Below, piece after piece: positions 38,015 through 44,806 of a stretch of DNA of 44,827 nucleotides. This DNA comes from an uncultured Schlesneria sp. Its GTDB lineage: Bacteria; Planctomycetota; Planctomycetia; Planctomycetales; Planctomycetaceae. The DNA lies in contig CAIVEI010000005.1 in assembly GCA_903904835.1 (NCBI GenBank), positions 1 to 44,827 of the forward strand, written 5' to 3'. The first letter of the stretch is position 1; each line of letters begins with the position of its first letter. The position numbers and the translations under genes were made by a program. A model generated the notes under the pieces. That model saw only the letters and a list, made by a program, of their open reading frames with translations, had not been told where the DNA came from and searched no databases.

Positions 38015-38504
38015 ATCCGGCACAGCCGGTTCGTGCGCGTCGGGAGATGGGTTGAGAAAAGGAAGATTGTTCGCGCGTTGAGAAGTTGGCTCTTCGCGTG
38101 TGACCGCAGAAGCTCTCGGAAAAAAGGGGGGGCGGGCGTTCATTTTTCGAAAGAGGCCTGAAGGGCCGTCACAAACCAGCCAAGGGCAGAGCGACGCGGC
38201 GACAGCCGCAAAGCGCCGCCCTGGGTCCTCATGCGTTGATATTTCCAGCCCTGTTAAGGGCGACACAAACGGTCTCATCAACAGAAAAGCTGGAATAACC
38301 GACTTGCATCACAGAGCGGCGGCTTCCAGCCGCAGAGGCAATTGCAGAATCGAGAGACGGTGGCTGGAAGCCGCCTCGCTTTCATTGACACAGAAAGTGG
38401 GTACCACGGTTTTACCGTCTTCGGTAAGGCCGTGCTCTTCCGACACCTTATCGCACAATGAAGACACGGCCTTGTCGAAGTCTCCAGAGAGGCTTCGCAT
38501 TAGA
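38015..38504. other. Repeat-rich intergenic region with hairpins
   Basis: No credible gene is present; open frames here read through palindromes. The region contains a poly-A/G tract (AAAAAAGGGGGGGCGGG near 38120). It contains a perfect 14-bp inverted repeat GGCGGCTTCCAGCC at 38318-38331 with 38362-38375. It also contains a strong hairpin at 38405-38434 (CACGG-TT-TTACCG, loop TCTT). The final 45 bp resemble the left flank of the second nested element near 41490-41535, so the duplicated unit extends beyond the palindrome itself. Confidence 0.6.
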
Positions 38505-38799
38505 CCAAAGTAGCCATCATCGCTCCGAGGCTGTCAGTTTTTGTAAGTTGAGAATGGTCAGCCACAACTCGTAGCATGGGCTTCAGCCCGTGCGACACAA
38601 CATCTTGTGCGGGCTAAAGCCCACATTACAAAAACTGACAGCCTTTCCGCGTGATGAGCATTGTTCGAGAACCTGCCAAATGACAATCCGCACGTTCTCA
38701 AATCAGAAATTCAAACGGAATATCTGCCAAGATGCTGAGGCAACGCCTGAATCGTTTTCGACGCATGCTCATCACGCGGAGCTATGATGGCTACTTTGG
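38505..38799. repeat. Long-armed inverted-repeat element E, copy 1 (interrupted)
   Basis: The ends are CCAAAGTAGCCATCATCGCT (left) and its near-perfect complement ending CTACTTTGG (right). Removing the 118-bp insert at 38528-38645 plus one 4-bp duplication gives an element of about 173 bp. Its arms of about 35 bp then match almost perfectly: 38505-38527 continuing into CGTGATGAGCA at the left, and TGCTCATCACGCGGAGC to 38799 at the right. The central loop of about 105 bp aligns in the same orientation with copy 2. Flanks are also similar in both copies (left AGAGAGGCTT.GC..TTAGA; right GA.GAA.TCC). No transposase is encoded. Confidence 0.85.
38528..38645. mobile_element. Palindromic insert A, copy 1, with 4-bp duplication TCCG
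   Basis: This 118-bp non-coding unit has perfect 19-bp terminal inverted repeats (AGGCTGTCAGTTTTTGTAA at 38528-38546 and its complement at 38626-38644). It is flanked by TCCG at 38524-38527 and 38646-38649. The interior holds a second hairpin built on GGGCTTCAGCCCG. The empty site TCCG can be read in copy 2 of element E (41555-41558). These are the marks of a MITE-like insertion; the mobilising enzyme is not in the window. Confidence 0.8.
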
Positions 38800-38806
38800 A
38801 TGAAAT

Positions 38807-38839
38807 CCTGAAACTTGACTCGTTGAGTCAAGTTTCAGG
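38807..38839. repeat. Perfect 15-bp stem hairpin beside element E copy 1
   Basis: CCTGAAACTTGACTC, loop GTT, then its exact complement. It begins 8 bp after the end of element E copy 1. No T-tract follows, so it is not a standard terminator. The core CTTGAC/GTCAAG recurs in the hairpin at 43501-43530. A different hairpin occupies the equivalent place beside E copy 2. Confidence 0.85.
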
Positions 38840-39115
38840 CCCGAAGAAGTCCAAAGCCGTGGCACTCCAAGTTTCAAACGTTAATCTGTTCATAGCGCGC
38901 AACAGTATTAAGTTACGCCGGTGTGGTCGTCTCTTCAGGCAGTCTCGTCACTCCCAACCAACGCGTAAACGGTCGACCTATTCTCAACCCGTCGTCGAAC
39001 GCACACAAACCGGCTGTGCCAGGCCAGTGGCATCTCATGATCAATTCCCGTATTTTCTCATCGGGCAAATTCTTCACGCGGTGACTCACCAGATACAACC
39101 GCAGGAGTTATCGAA

Positions 39116-41302
39116 ATGGATTTCGAGTCATTGTTAGTCGAGCCAACGCTTGAAGCGGTCGGTGCGTGGAATCGCATGTCTGTTGACGCTCTGGTCTGGA
39201 TGGCCGGTTCGTTTTCCAAGGCCTTGCCGTTATTCGGGCTGGTCTTGATTGTCACATCGATCTTTCGGCGCTGGCTTGCGCCGTCGGCCCGGCATGCGCT
39301 GTGGTCACTGGTCCTGATTCGTTTGATGCTGCCTGCGAGCGTCGCAAGCCCCGTCAGCCTGCAGCACGTCTTCTCGCTGGCGAATGTCGCAAGACTGACA
39401 AACCAGAAATCGTTGCCCGACTGGCTGATGTTTGTCAGCGGTCAGCGGGAATCAACAAACGCCAGCCCGTTGATATCCGAGAACGATACTGCTGGTTCGC
39501 TGAAGCCATCGTTGCTTCGACGACTTAGCCCAGGCCTTAAGGTCTCGATGAAGATCCTGCTTATGACGGGATCAACGCTGATGGCCATCGCGACGGCCTT
39601 TGCGTTCTGGCAAGCGGTCGGCTGGGCCAGATACAGTCGTCCGTGTACCGACCAGGAGAGTTGTGATTTGTTGAGCGAAGCACAACGTCACTTCGGAATT
39701 GGAACGACCATCCGATTGAGATCGGCCCTGCAAATCAGATCGGCAGCAACGTTCGACTGGCTATGGCCGATAATCCTTGTTCCGGAAAACGTTGATGCAT
39801 TTCCTCAGACGCAGCGCACACATCTGATCTGGCATGAAATGGCACGGATCAAACGATATGACTCTGCTAAGAGTCTCTTATTGAGCGTCGTTCGGATTCT
39901 TCACTGGTGGAACCCGATCTACTGGTGGACTCAGTGGCAATGGAAGCTGGAACGAGAACTCGCCTGTGACCGGCTGGCGGTTCAGCGACTGGGGGAACAG
40001 CAGGTCGCGGATTATCAGCAAACATTGACGCATTACATAGAAAATCCCTCGAAGCAGCCGAAGCCGATCGTCGACCCGCCCGGCTTCGTGTCATTCTGCG
40101 GTTCCGGCAAGACTCTTGGTCGAAGGATTCAGGGCCTCTCGCACGATGCGGGGCCTGAAAACCGTTTCAAATCCTGTTTTGCCTGGTGCACGGTGCTGAT
40201 TCTCGGTGTCACCGGTTTGACCGACGCTGCACGAGTCCCGCTACAGGACAGCCCGATCGAATTGCCACCGGGAACGACGTGGCATGATTCGCAGGTTGAC
40301 GAAATATCATCGAAGGAGCTGGATACTCGCACTTACGATATCAGTCAGTGTCTCAATCGGTTGCGAGAAACAGAGTGGGGTTCTGTCTCGGAGTGTCATT
40401 ATCCCTTGGAATGGATGATGAGCCAATTATCGAGTGAATTGCAATTAGCGGTCGATGGACTGCTACATCCTGTCGACTGGGTCAGATCGTCGGGATCAAC
40501 AAATCCACCGCCAATGGGTTCGAATGGATCGAGTTGCACGTTCGTCGACCAGCAAATGATTGTTCGAGCGACCGCCAGTCAACTTGATCAAATTACGCGT
40601 CTTATCTCACAATGGACTGCTAATGGTCGACCTCAAATCACGGTCGAAGTTCGTACCATCGTGACTGCCGTAGAACTCGGTCAATTGTTTCCACAAACGG
40701 GTGGTCAGATTTATAACTCAACATCGATTTCGGATGAGATGAATCCGCGTATCTCAAAACAATTTAATGCCCCATTCACGAAAACATCGAATCAGTTACT
40801 TCAGTCCCCTTTGCCCGTTTTTGTCGCGGCCCTTTTACCCGATGCTGCGAAATACTGTTGTAGTCAAGTCCAGGGAGATCAGCGTTCCAACATCCTTTTT
40901 GCTCCCAAGGTAACGATGTTCGACGCTTCAACGGCATCGGTGGGCGTTGTAAAAAAAAGTCGACCGTTCGTAACCGGTTTTCTAACCACTCATTCCGGTT
41001 TGGAACCGAAGATCGTGACCTGTCAGGATGGGATCCAATTCCAGGCAATGGCGCAGGCGGTTTCGGATACTGTCCACCTGAATGTCGCCTGCAAAATCTC
41101 GAGCATTCTCGACGTGCGAACCCGAAAATATCGGTCCGAATCCGGCGAGTTTCAAATTCAAATTCCGGAACAACAAGAATCGGTGTTCCAGTCAAACGTC
41201 GTTCTGGATGACGGTCATACACTGGTGCTGGTCCCGCTTGAACGCAACAGCCAAGGGCTATTGACGTTGTTACTGATCACTCCAAGAATCATCCACCAAT
41301 AA
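39116..41302 (+). CDS. M56 (BlaR1-like) membrane protein with degenerate HExxH, fused to secretin-like domain
   Basis: This 728-residue protein has several N-terminal membrane helices (for example ALPLFGLVLIVTSIF, LWSLVLIRLMLPA, ILLMTGSTLMAIATAFAFW) and the BlaR1/MecR1 peptidase region. The zinc motif normally HExxH reads H240-E-M-A-R244, so the second His ligand is lost. The downstream WKLERELACDR (E281, D285) and the LHWWNPIYWW context are kept. One more helix (FAWCTVLILGVTGL, about 355-370) leads to a C-terminal domain of about 340 residues. This domain resembles secretin modules: ASQLDQITRLISQW, TVEVRTIVT, LFAPKVTMFDASTASVGV and a terminal VLVPLERN...LLLITPRI. AGGAG stands 8 nt before ATG. 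No BlaI-type repressor is adjacent. Proteolysis looks unlikely; a sensing or scaffolding role is inference. Confidence 0.88.
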   Translation: MDFESLLVEPTLEAVGAWNRMSVDALVWMAGSFSKALPLFGLVLIVTSIFRRWLAPSARHALWSLVLIRLMLPASVASPVSLQHVFSLANVARLTNQKSLPDWLMFVSGQRESTNASPLISENDTAGSLKPSLLRRLSPGLKVSMKILLMTGSTLMAIATAFAFWQAVGWARYSRPCTDQESCDLLSEAQRHFGIGTTIRLRSALQIRSAATFDWLWPIILVPENVDAFPQTQRTHLIWHEMARIKRYDSAKSLLLSVVRILHWWNPIYWWTQWQWKLERELACDRLAVQRLGEQQVADYQQTLTHYIENPSKQPKPIVDPPGFVSFCGSGKTLGRRIQGLSHDAGPENRFKSCFAWCTVLILGVTGLTDAARVPLQDSPIELPPGTTWHDSQVDEISSKELDTRTYDISQCLNRLRETEWGSVSECHYPLEWMMSQLSSELQLAVDGLLHPVDWVRSSGSTNPPPMGSNGSSCTFVDQQMIVRATASQLDQITRLISQWTANGRPQITVEVRTIVTAVELGQLFPQTGGQIYNSTSISDEMNPRISKQFNAPFTKTSNQLLQSPLPVFVAALLPDAAKYCCSQVQGDQRSNILFAPKVTMFDASTASVGVVKKSRPFVTGFLTTHSGLEPKIVTCQDGIQFQAMAQAVSDTVHLNVACKISSILDVRTRKYRSESGEFQIQIPEQQESVFQSNVVLDDGHTLVLVPLERNSQGLLTLLLITPRIIHQ

Positions 41303-41411
41303 CCGACAAAATCGTTTTCGATTGTTTTCAAATCGTCTGGGTTCGATTCGTATTCCTTTCATCACAACAAATATTCAGGCAGGCGCCGCATTGTGAATTG
41401 CAATCAACATT

Positions 41412-41447
41412 GTTATCTGTAATAACATCAATGTTATCCGTAATAAC
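41412..41447. promoter_or_regulatory. Tandem pair of GTTAT-N5-ATAAC palindromes
   Basis: Two 15-bp sites, GTTATCTGTAATAAC (41412-41426) and GTTATCCGTAATAAC (41433-41447), are 21 bp apart start to start, two turns of the helix. This is the form of a double operator for a dimeric repressor. They lie 110 bp after the M56-like gene and 505 bp before the polytopic GYF gene. The regulator is unknown. An alternative is that they are simply part of the repeat cluster. Confidence 0.45.
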
Positions 41448-41535
41448 GCGAAGGCGATCAAGGAGAATCTCGTGAATAATTTTTGAAGACCGCGTCGACG
41501 CTTCCCCGAAATCGCCAGAGAGGCTTTGCCTTAGA

Positions 41536-41827
41536 CCAAAGTAGCCATCATCGCTCCGCGTGATGAGCATCGTTCGAAAACCTGACAAAATCCGATCCGC
41601 ATATTTTTCAATAAAAGTATTCAAACAAAGTCTTTGCTCCGATGCGTCAGCAACGCTTGAACCGTTTCCGACGCATGCTCATCACGCGGAGAGTTTGTCA
41701 TTTTTTGTAAGTCGAAAACGGCGTAGCACAAGCCGTAGCTGCGGCTTCCAGCCGCAGAGCAAAATGTACGGAGTGGAAGCCTCCGCTACAAAAAATGACA
41801 GCCTCGGAGCGATGATGGCTACTTTGG
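41536..41827. repeat. Long-armed inverted-repeat element E, copy 2 (interrupted)
   Basis: The outer 23-bp arms 41536-41558 and 41805-41827 are perfectly complementary. Taking out the insert at 41691-41804 restores continuous arms of about 35 bp (41536-41570 with 41676-41690 plus 41809-41827). The central loop (41570-41675) aligns with that of copy 1 in the same orientation. The left flank (CCAGAGAGGCTTTGCCTTAG) also matches copy 1. The two copies lie about 3 kb apart on either side of the M56-like gene, as direct repeats. Confidence 0.85.
41691..41804. mobile_element. Palindromic insert A, copy 2, with 4-bp duplication CGGA
   Basis: This 114-bp homologue of the insert at 38528-38645 is in the same orientation. 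Its inner inverted repeats TGTCATTTTTTGTA (41696-41709) and complement (41787-41800) are perfect; the extreme left end has drifted. It is flanked by CGGA at 41687-41690 and 41805-41808. The interior hairpin is TGCGGCTTCCAGCCGCAG, different in sequence from copy 1 but equivalent in place. It sits in the right arm of E, whereas copy 1 sits in the left arm. Confidence 0.78.
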
Positions 41828-41836
41828 AAGAAGTCC

Positions 41837-41852
41837 GATGCGCTGTCGCATC
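41837..41852. repeat. Short hairpin beside element E copy 2
   Basis: GATGCG, loop CTGT, CGCATC: a perfect 6-bp stem starting 10 bp after the end of element E copy 2. It lies in the same relative place as the unrelated 15-bp hairpin beside copy 1. Confidence 0.6.
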
Positions 41853-41951
41853 ATTAACTCACCTCATTCCAACCGCAGTAAAAACGCATCAACTCGACCA
41901 ATCGAACCGGGTCACTAACGAAAGTTACTCAACGAAACACAGGAATCAGAA

Positions 41952-43370
41952 ATGGCCAATTCTGACGGTAATGTGCGTTTTTTCGTTCGAATTCGTGGAA
42001 AAGTTCACGGACCTTTTTCGGTCAAACAACTGAGCGCGCTGCGCAGTCAAGGTCGGTTCAGTGAGACAGACGAAGTCTCGCTGGATGGAAACACCTGGGA
42101 ACCCGCCTCAACGCTCGAACAACTCTTCGCATCGTTGCAAAAGCCTTCCCAGACGAAGTCCAGGGAAATGAATGCGGAACCAATCCCGGTATCTGCGTCC
42201 AGCACATCGAAATCTCCCACGCCAGCTCGGGATGCGAGCGCAGTCTGGCATTACAGCGTCAACGACGAACAACTCGGCCCGGTCTCGTTAAGCGAGCTCC
42301 GGCAAATGCTTGACCTCGGTCGATTAACGCTTCGCGATCTGGTGTGGCGACAAGGGATGTCGGAATGGTGTACCGCATCCGAAGTCAAGGAACTTAATCC
42401 CATTCCGGCAGAACTCGCGGATCTGGCGGAGATCGTCGACAATGACGAACCAAAACGCCGAACAAAATCCAAGTCGATCAAGAACGTTTCTGACAACGAC
42501 GTGGCCGAGACGAACGAACCCTTAGCGCCTCACTTTTTCGATCAATTGCTGAGTCTTCTCCGGGAAAGCATTAGCGAAAACTACGTTTCCCCAGAAGGAA
42601 AAGGTTCCATCGAAATCGGGCGGTGGGCCATTTATCTGTCGATCCTGGTCAACATCGCAATCGCGCTTTACGCGGGGTTTGTGTTAAAAACACCAGAAAT
42701 CGCTCTGGGGGGAATCGGATTCGTCGCCATCGCACTGATGCTGCAATATAGCGCCATCAAATCATGTGGAGCGATCGGCCAATTGTTGCGGGCCAAAACA
42801 TTGCGGATGTCTTCGACAGCGTTTTTCGATTCGATAGTGATCATGCTGTTTATTGGAGGGATCGTCGCACTCGTCGGGTTTTCGATCTATGCGTATCGGT
42901 TCAAGGAAATCCCGATGTATTTCGTTGGATTCGGCATTTTCATCCTTTGCGAACATCTTGCCATGACGCTGCTTCATCCTCACGCCATCGGTATTACGAT
43001 TTCACCCAGGGCAAGTACCGGAGAAGAGGCGATCGCGATTCTGACATTTGTCATGATGTTGCCACTCCGTTTCGTCGCGGCAGTGTTCGCTCTCGGTTCG
43101 GTCGTCTCGACCATCGGCAGCATCGTAGCGTTGGTGATGTTGCTTTTCGCAAACACAAAAAGCGAGGACGACATTGTCGGTTCCGCTGGCATCGCCGCCG
43201 GGTCAATGGCCTCGCAGCTAATCTGTGCCGCGTTTCCGTTCGGCATGTATGTCTATTTCGTCTTTGCCTACCTGATCATCGACGTCGTTCGTTCGATCCT
43301 CGTGATACCCGACAAACTCGACCAGTTGTCGCGATCAAGTCTCAGTAGCCAGAATCGAGCGGTCGAGTAA
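41952..43370 (+). CDS. Twin GYF_2-domain polytopic membrane protein
   Basis: This 472-residue protein has two N-terminal GYF_2-type domains, at about 9-60 (RFFVRIRGKVHGPFSVKQLS...TWEPAS) and 98-147 (VWHYSVNDEQLGPVSLSELR...EWCTAS). A charged linker follows, then six or seven membrane helices from about residue 227 (WAIYLSILVNIAIALYAGFV, FFDSIVIMLFIGGIVALVGF, FVFAYLIIDVVRSILVI). The GYF pair should be cytosolic. Compared with the protein at 10612-12177, the GYF pair is retained but the rest is replaced by a multi-helix membrane domain. ATG is preceded by AGGAATCAGAA. Function is unknown; the upstream region carries element E and the tandem operator-like sites. Confidence 0.85.
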   Translation: MANSDGNVRFFVRIRGKVHGPFSVKQLSALRSQGRFSETDEVSLDGNTWEPASTLEQLFASLQKPSQTKSREMNAEPIPVSASSTSKSPTPARDASAVWHYSVNDEQLGPVSLSELRQMLDLGRLTLRDLVWRQGMSEWCTASEVKELNPIPAELADLAEIVDNDEPKRRTKSKSIKNVSDNDVAETNEPLAPHFFDQLLSLLRESISENYVSPEGKGSIEIGRWAIYLSILVNIAIALYAGFVLKTPEIALGGIGFVAIALMLQYSAIKSCGAIGQLLRAKTLRMSSTAFFDSIVIMLFIGGIVALVGFSIYAYRFKEIPMYFVGFGIFILCEHLAMTLLHPHAIGITISPRASTGEEAIAILTFVMMLPLRFVAAVFALGSVVSTIGSIVALVMLLFANTKSEDDIVGSAGIAAGSMASQLICAAFPFGMYVYFVFAYLIIDVVRSILVIPDKLDQLSRSSLSSQNRAVE

Positions 43371-43684
43371 CAAGATCATGTGCAGTGAGTCGAGTTCCGA
43401 GGCAATCTCTGGTTGAGAGTCTGTTGCAAACGGCTTTACGTCGGCGTTCGCCCCGTAGGTTTTTTCTTCCAGAATTCATGGGTTCCACTGAAAACCGTGC
43501 CACTGCTTGACGGGCTTCCGTCAAGCAGTGCCGAAGTACAAAACGGGTATTCGGCAGCAGAGATTTGCAGAGAGTCACCACGAAGGACACAATGAACACA
43601 AAGATGGAATTCGATGACCTTTCCAATTTAGCAACCTAACAACACCAGGTTGAAAGATGGTATTACGAATCAGCAGGTATCATC
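43371..43684. other. Intergenic region with dispersed repeat words
   Basis: There are about 310 bp between convergent genes and no credible ORF. It contains the hairpin at 43501-43530 and the phrase AGAGTCACCACGAAGGACAC (about 43573-43592), a word that recurs in non-coding DNA of many bacteria. No standard terminator with a T-tract is seen. Confidence 0.45.
43501..43530. repeat. Perfect 13-bp stem hairpin
   Basis: CACTGCTTGACGG, loop GCTT, CCGTCAAGCAGTG. It lies 130 bp past the stop of the GYF gene. It shares the CTTGAC...GTCAAG core with the hairpin at 38807-38839. It lacks a T-tract on either strand, so it looks like a dispersed palindromic repeat rather than a terminator. Confidence 0.85.
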
Positions 43685-44341
43685 TCAAACGTTAGCCCGT
43701 TGACGGCGGCAGGCTCGGGCCACCAGTGCGAGGCTACCGAGACCCAGCAGGGCCAGCGTCGAAGGCTCAGGTACGGGCGAGCTGATGACGACATTAGTAC
43801 CCTGAACATTGAGAGTCGAGTCAGAATAATTGCTGGTGGTAATCGGAGTGTTGAAATAGAAATTCAATTTTCCAATGTACTCGACCCCCGAAAACGTCAG
43901 TGTGGAGGGAAAAGTAGTGAAATCGCTCGCCTGGAAGACCTGGCCCATATGGTTCGCACCTTCCGTGTCGGTTCTCATGTTCGATGTGAGGATCGGCGTT
44001 CCGGTCGCATCCAGGAACTTGAAAGATCCGGTGCTGTTAACGTAACCGGGTGGGTTGGAGAGGGAAGAGGCCTGGATCTCCGAAAAGTTCGTCACCGTGA
44101 TCGTCTGTCCGGGGAGAAATTGAATCTTAAAATCGAATGTATCCCCAGCCGCAATCGCAACATCATAGCCACCACTAAAAGGTGGCGAGCCTGAAAAGTA
44201 GAGATCGTTCGACTGTTTCTCCTTGGAAGTTGAAAGGTCCAGTGTTTGACTAACGTCAATCGTCCCTGCCGTCGCGGATTCGCAAACCATCACAACGGTC
44301 ATCACTGCCAACGCCAAACAAACAACGAACTTCTTCATCAT
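43685..44341 (-). CDS. PEP-CTERM sorting-domain protein
   Basis: This protein of about 218 residues is exported. The signal peptide is MMKKFVVCLALAVMTVVMVC...ATAG. The middle is beta-rich (DTFDFKIQFLPGQTITVTNF, FSGVEYIGKLNFYFNTPI). A C-terminal PEP-CTERM tail reads VPEPSTLALLGLGSLALVAR-ACRRQRANV, that is VPEP, hydrophobic helix, basic end, recognised by an exosortase-type system. ATG 44341 (GGAG 5 nt upstream) is preferred to 44359. The last codons and stop fall in a CTAACGTT repeat core, so the very end may have been altered by a repeat. Function unknown; surface or extracellular matrix proteins carry such tails. Confidence 0.88.
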   Translation of the reverse strand: MMKKFVVCLALAVMTVVMVCESATAGTIDVSQTLDLSTSKEKQSNDLYFSGSPPFSGGYDVAIAAGDTFDFKIQFLPGQTITVTNFSEIQASSLSNPPGYVNSTGSFKFLDATGTPILTSNMRTDTEGANHMGQVFQASDFTTFPSTLTFSGVEYIGKLNFYFNTPITTSNYSDSTLNVQGTNVVISSPVPEPSTLALLGLGSLALVARACRRQRANV

Positions 44342-44776
44342 TCCAACTCCATTTGTCATGATTTCAATCGTGATCCTGAAGCATCCTTCAAAGTCCCATC
44401 ACACACGCAGACTCAGACAGGGAATCGAACGTTCGGTGTAAGAACGCTCGTCCACGTGTCAAACTGAAGTGCAGGGTGACAGAAGATTTTGGGGATGTCT
44501 GACGAATATATCGGCAATGAGGGTTGTGACGGCGGAGAGGATGACAAGAAAACCGCGTGAATTTGTCCTGAATTCTTCTCGAATGATAATTCGACTTTCG
44601 TTCGATCGCCGTCAGAAGAAAACAAGCTGGCAACGCCGCCTCATCCCCTTGGCGGGGGTGGTTAACGGGCGTTTGCACCAGGATCGTTGGCGCCTAAGAA
44701 ATCTGTTATGAGCCGGGCGAGAACAATCGTTTTACTGTTCAAGAGTTAAACCATCGTCACAAAAATCACTCTGAAA
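44342..44776. other. Intergenic region upstream of the PEP-CTERM gene
   Basis: About 435 bp with no credible gene; the open frames present are short and lack Shine-Dalgarno sequences or family resemblance. It should contain the PEP-CTERM gene promoter, but no pair of boxes is called. Confidence 0.4.
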
Positions 44777-44806
44777 CGTTAGCCCGACGCGCAAGCGAGG
44801 GATCTT
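44777..44806 (+). repeat. 30-bp dispersed repeat, right copy
   Basis: CGTTAGCCCGACGCGCAAGC followed by GAGGGATCTT, identical to the complement of 88-117. The two copies face each other across the whole window. Preceded by GAAA as in other CTAACGTTT cores in the window. Confidence 0.85.

Noticed and set aside
38100-38513. Open frame of 137 codons after glgX
   Set aside because: Runs through hairpins and the left flank of element E; the peptide is Arg/Ser-rich and reflects palindromes, not a protein family.
38784-39137. Open frame beginning MMATLDEILKL
   Set aside because: It begins in the arm of element E and passes through a 15-bp hairpin; the same first residues recur at 41815 (MMATLEEV) because the repeat is duplicated. 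No conserved body follows.
39116-41302. Beta-lactam resistance sensor BlaR1
   Set aside because: No penicillin-binding sensor domain, no intact HExxH and no BlaI-type repressor adjacent; only the M56 membrane region is shared.
41328-41624. Minus-strand open frame of 98 codons ending in a Cys-rich tail
   Set aside because: It crosses the tandem palindromes and the E arm; not supported by a Shine-Dalgarno or homology, though its repeat-derived part is noted among the findings.
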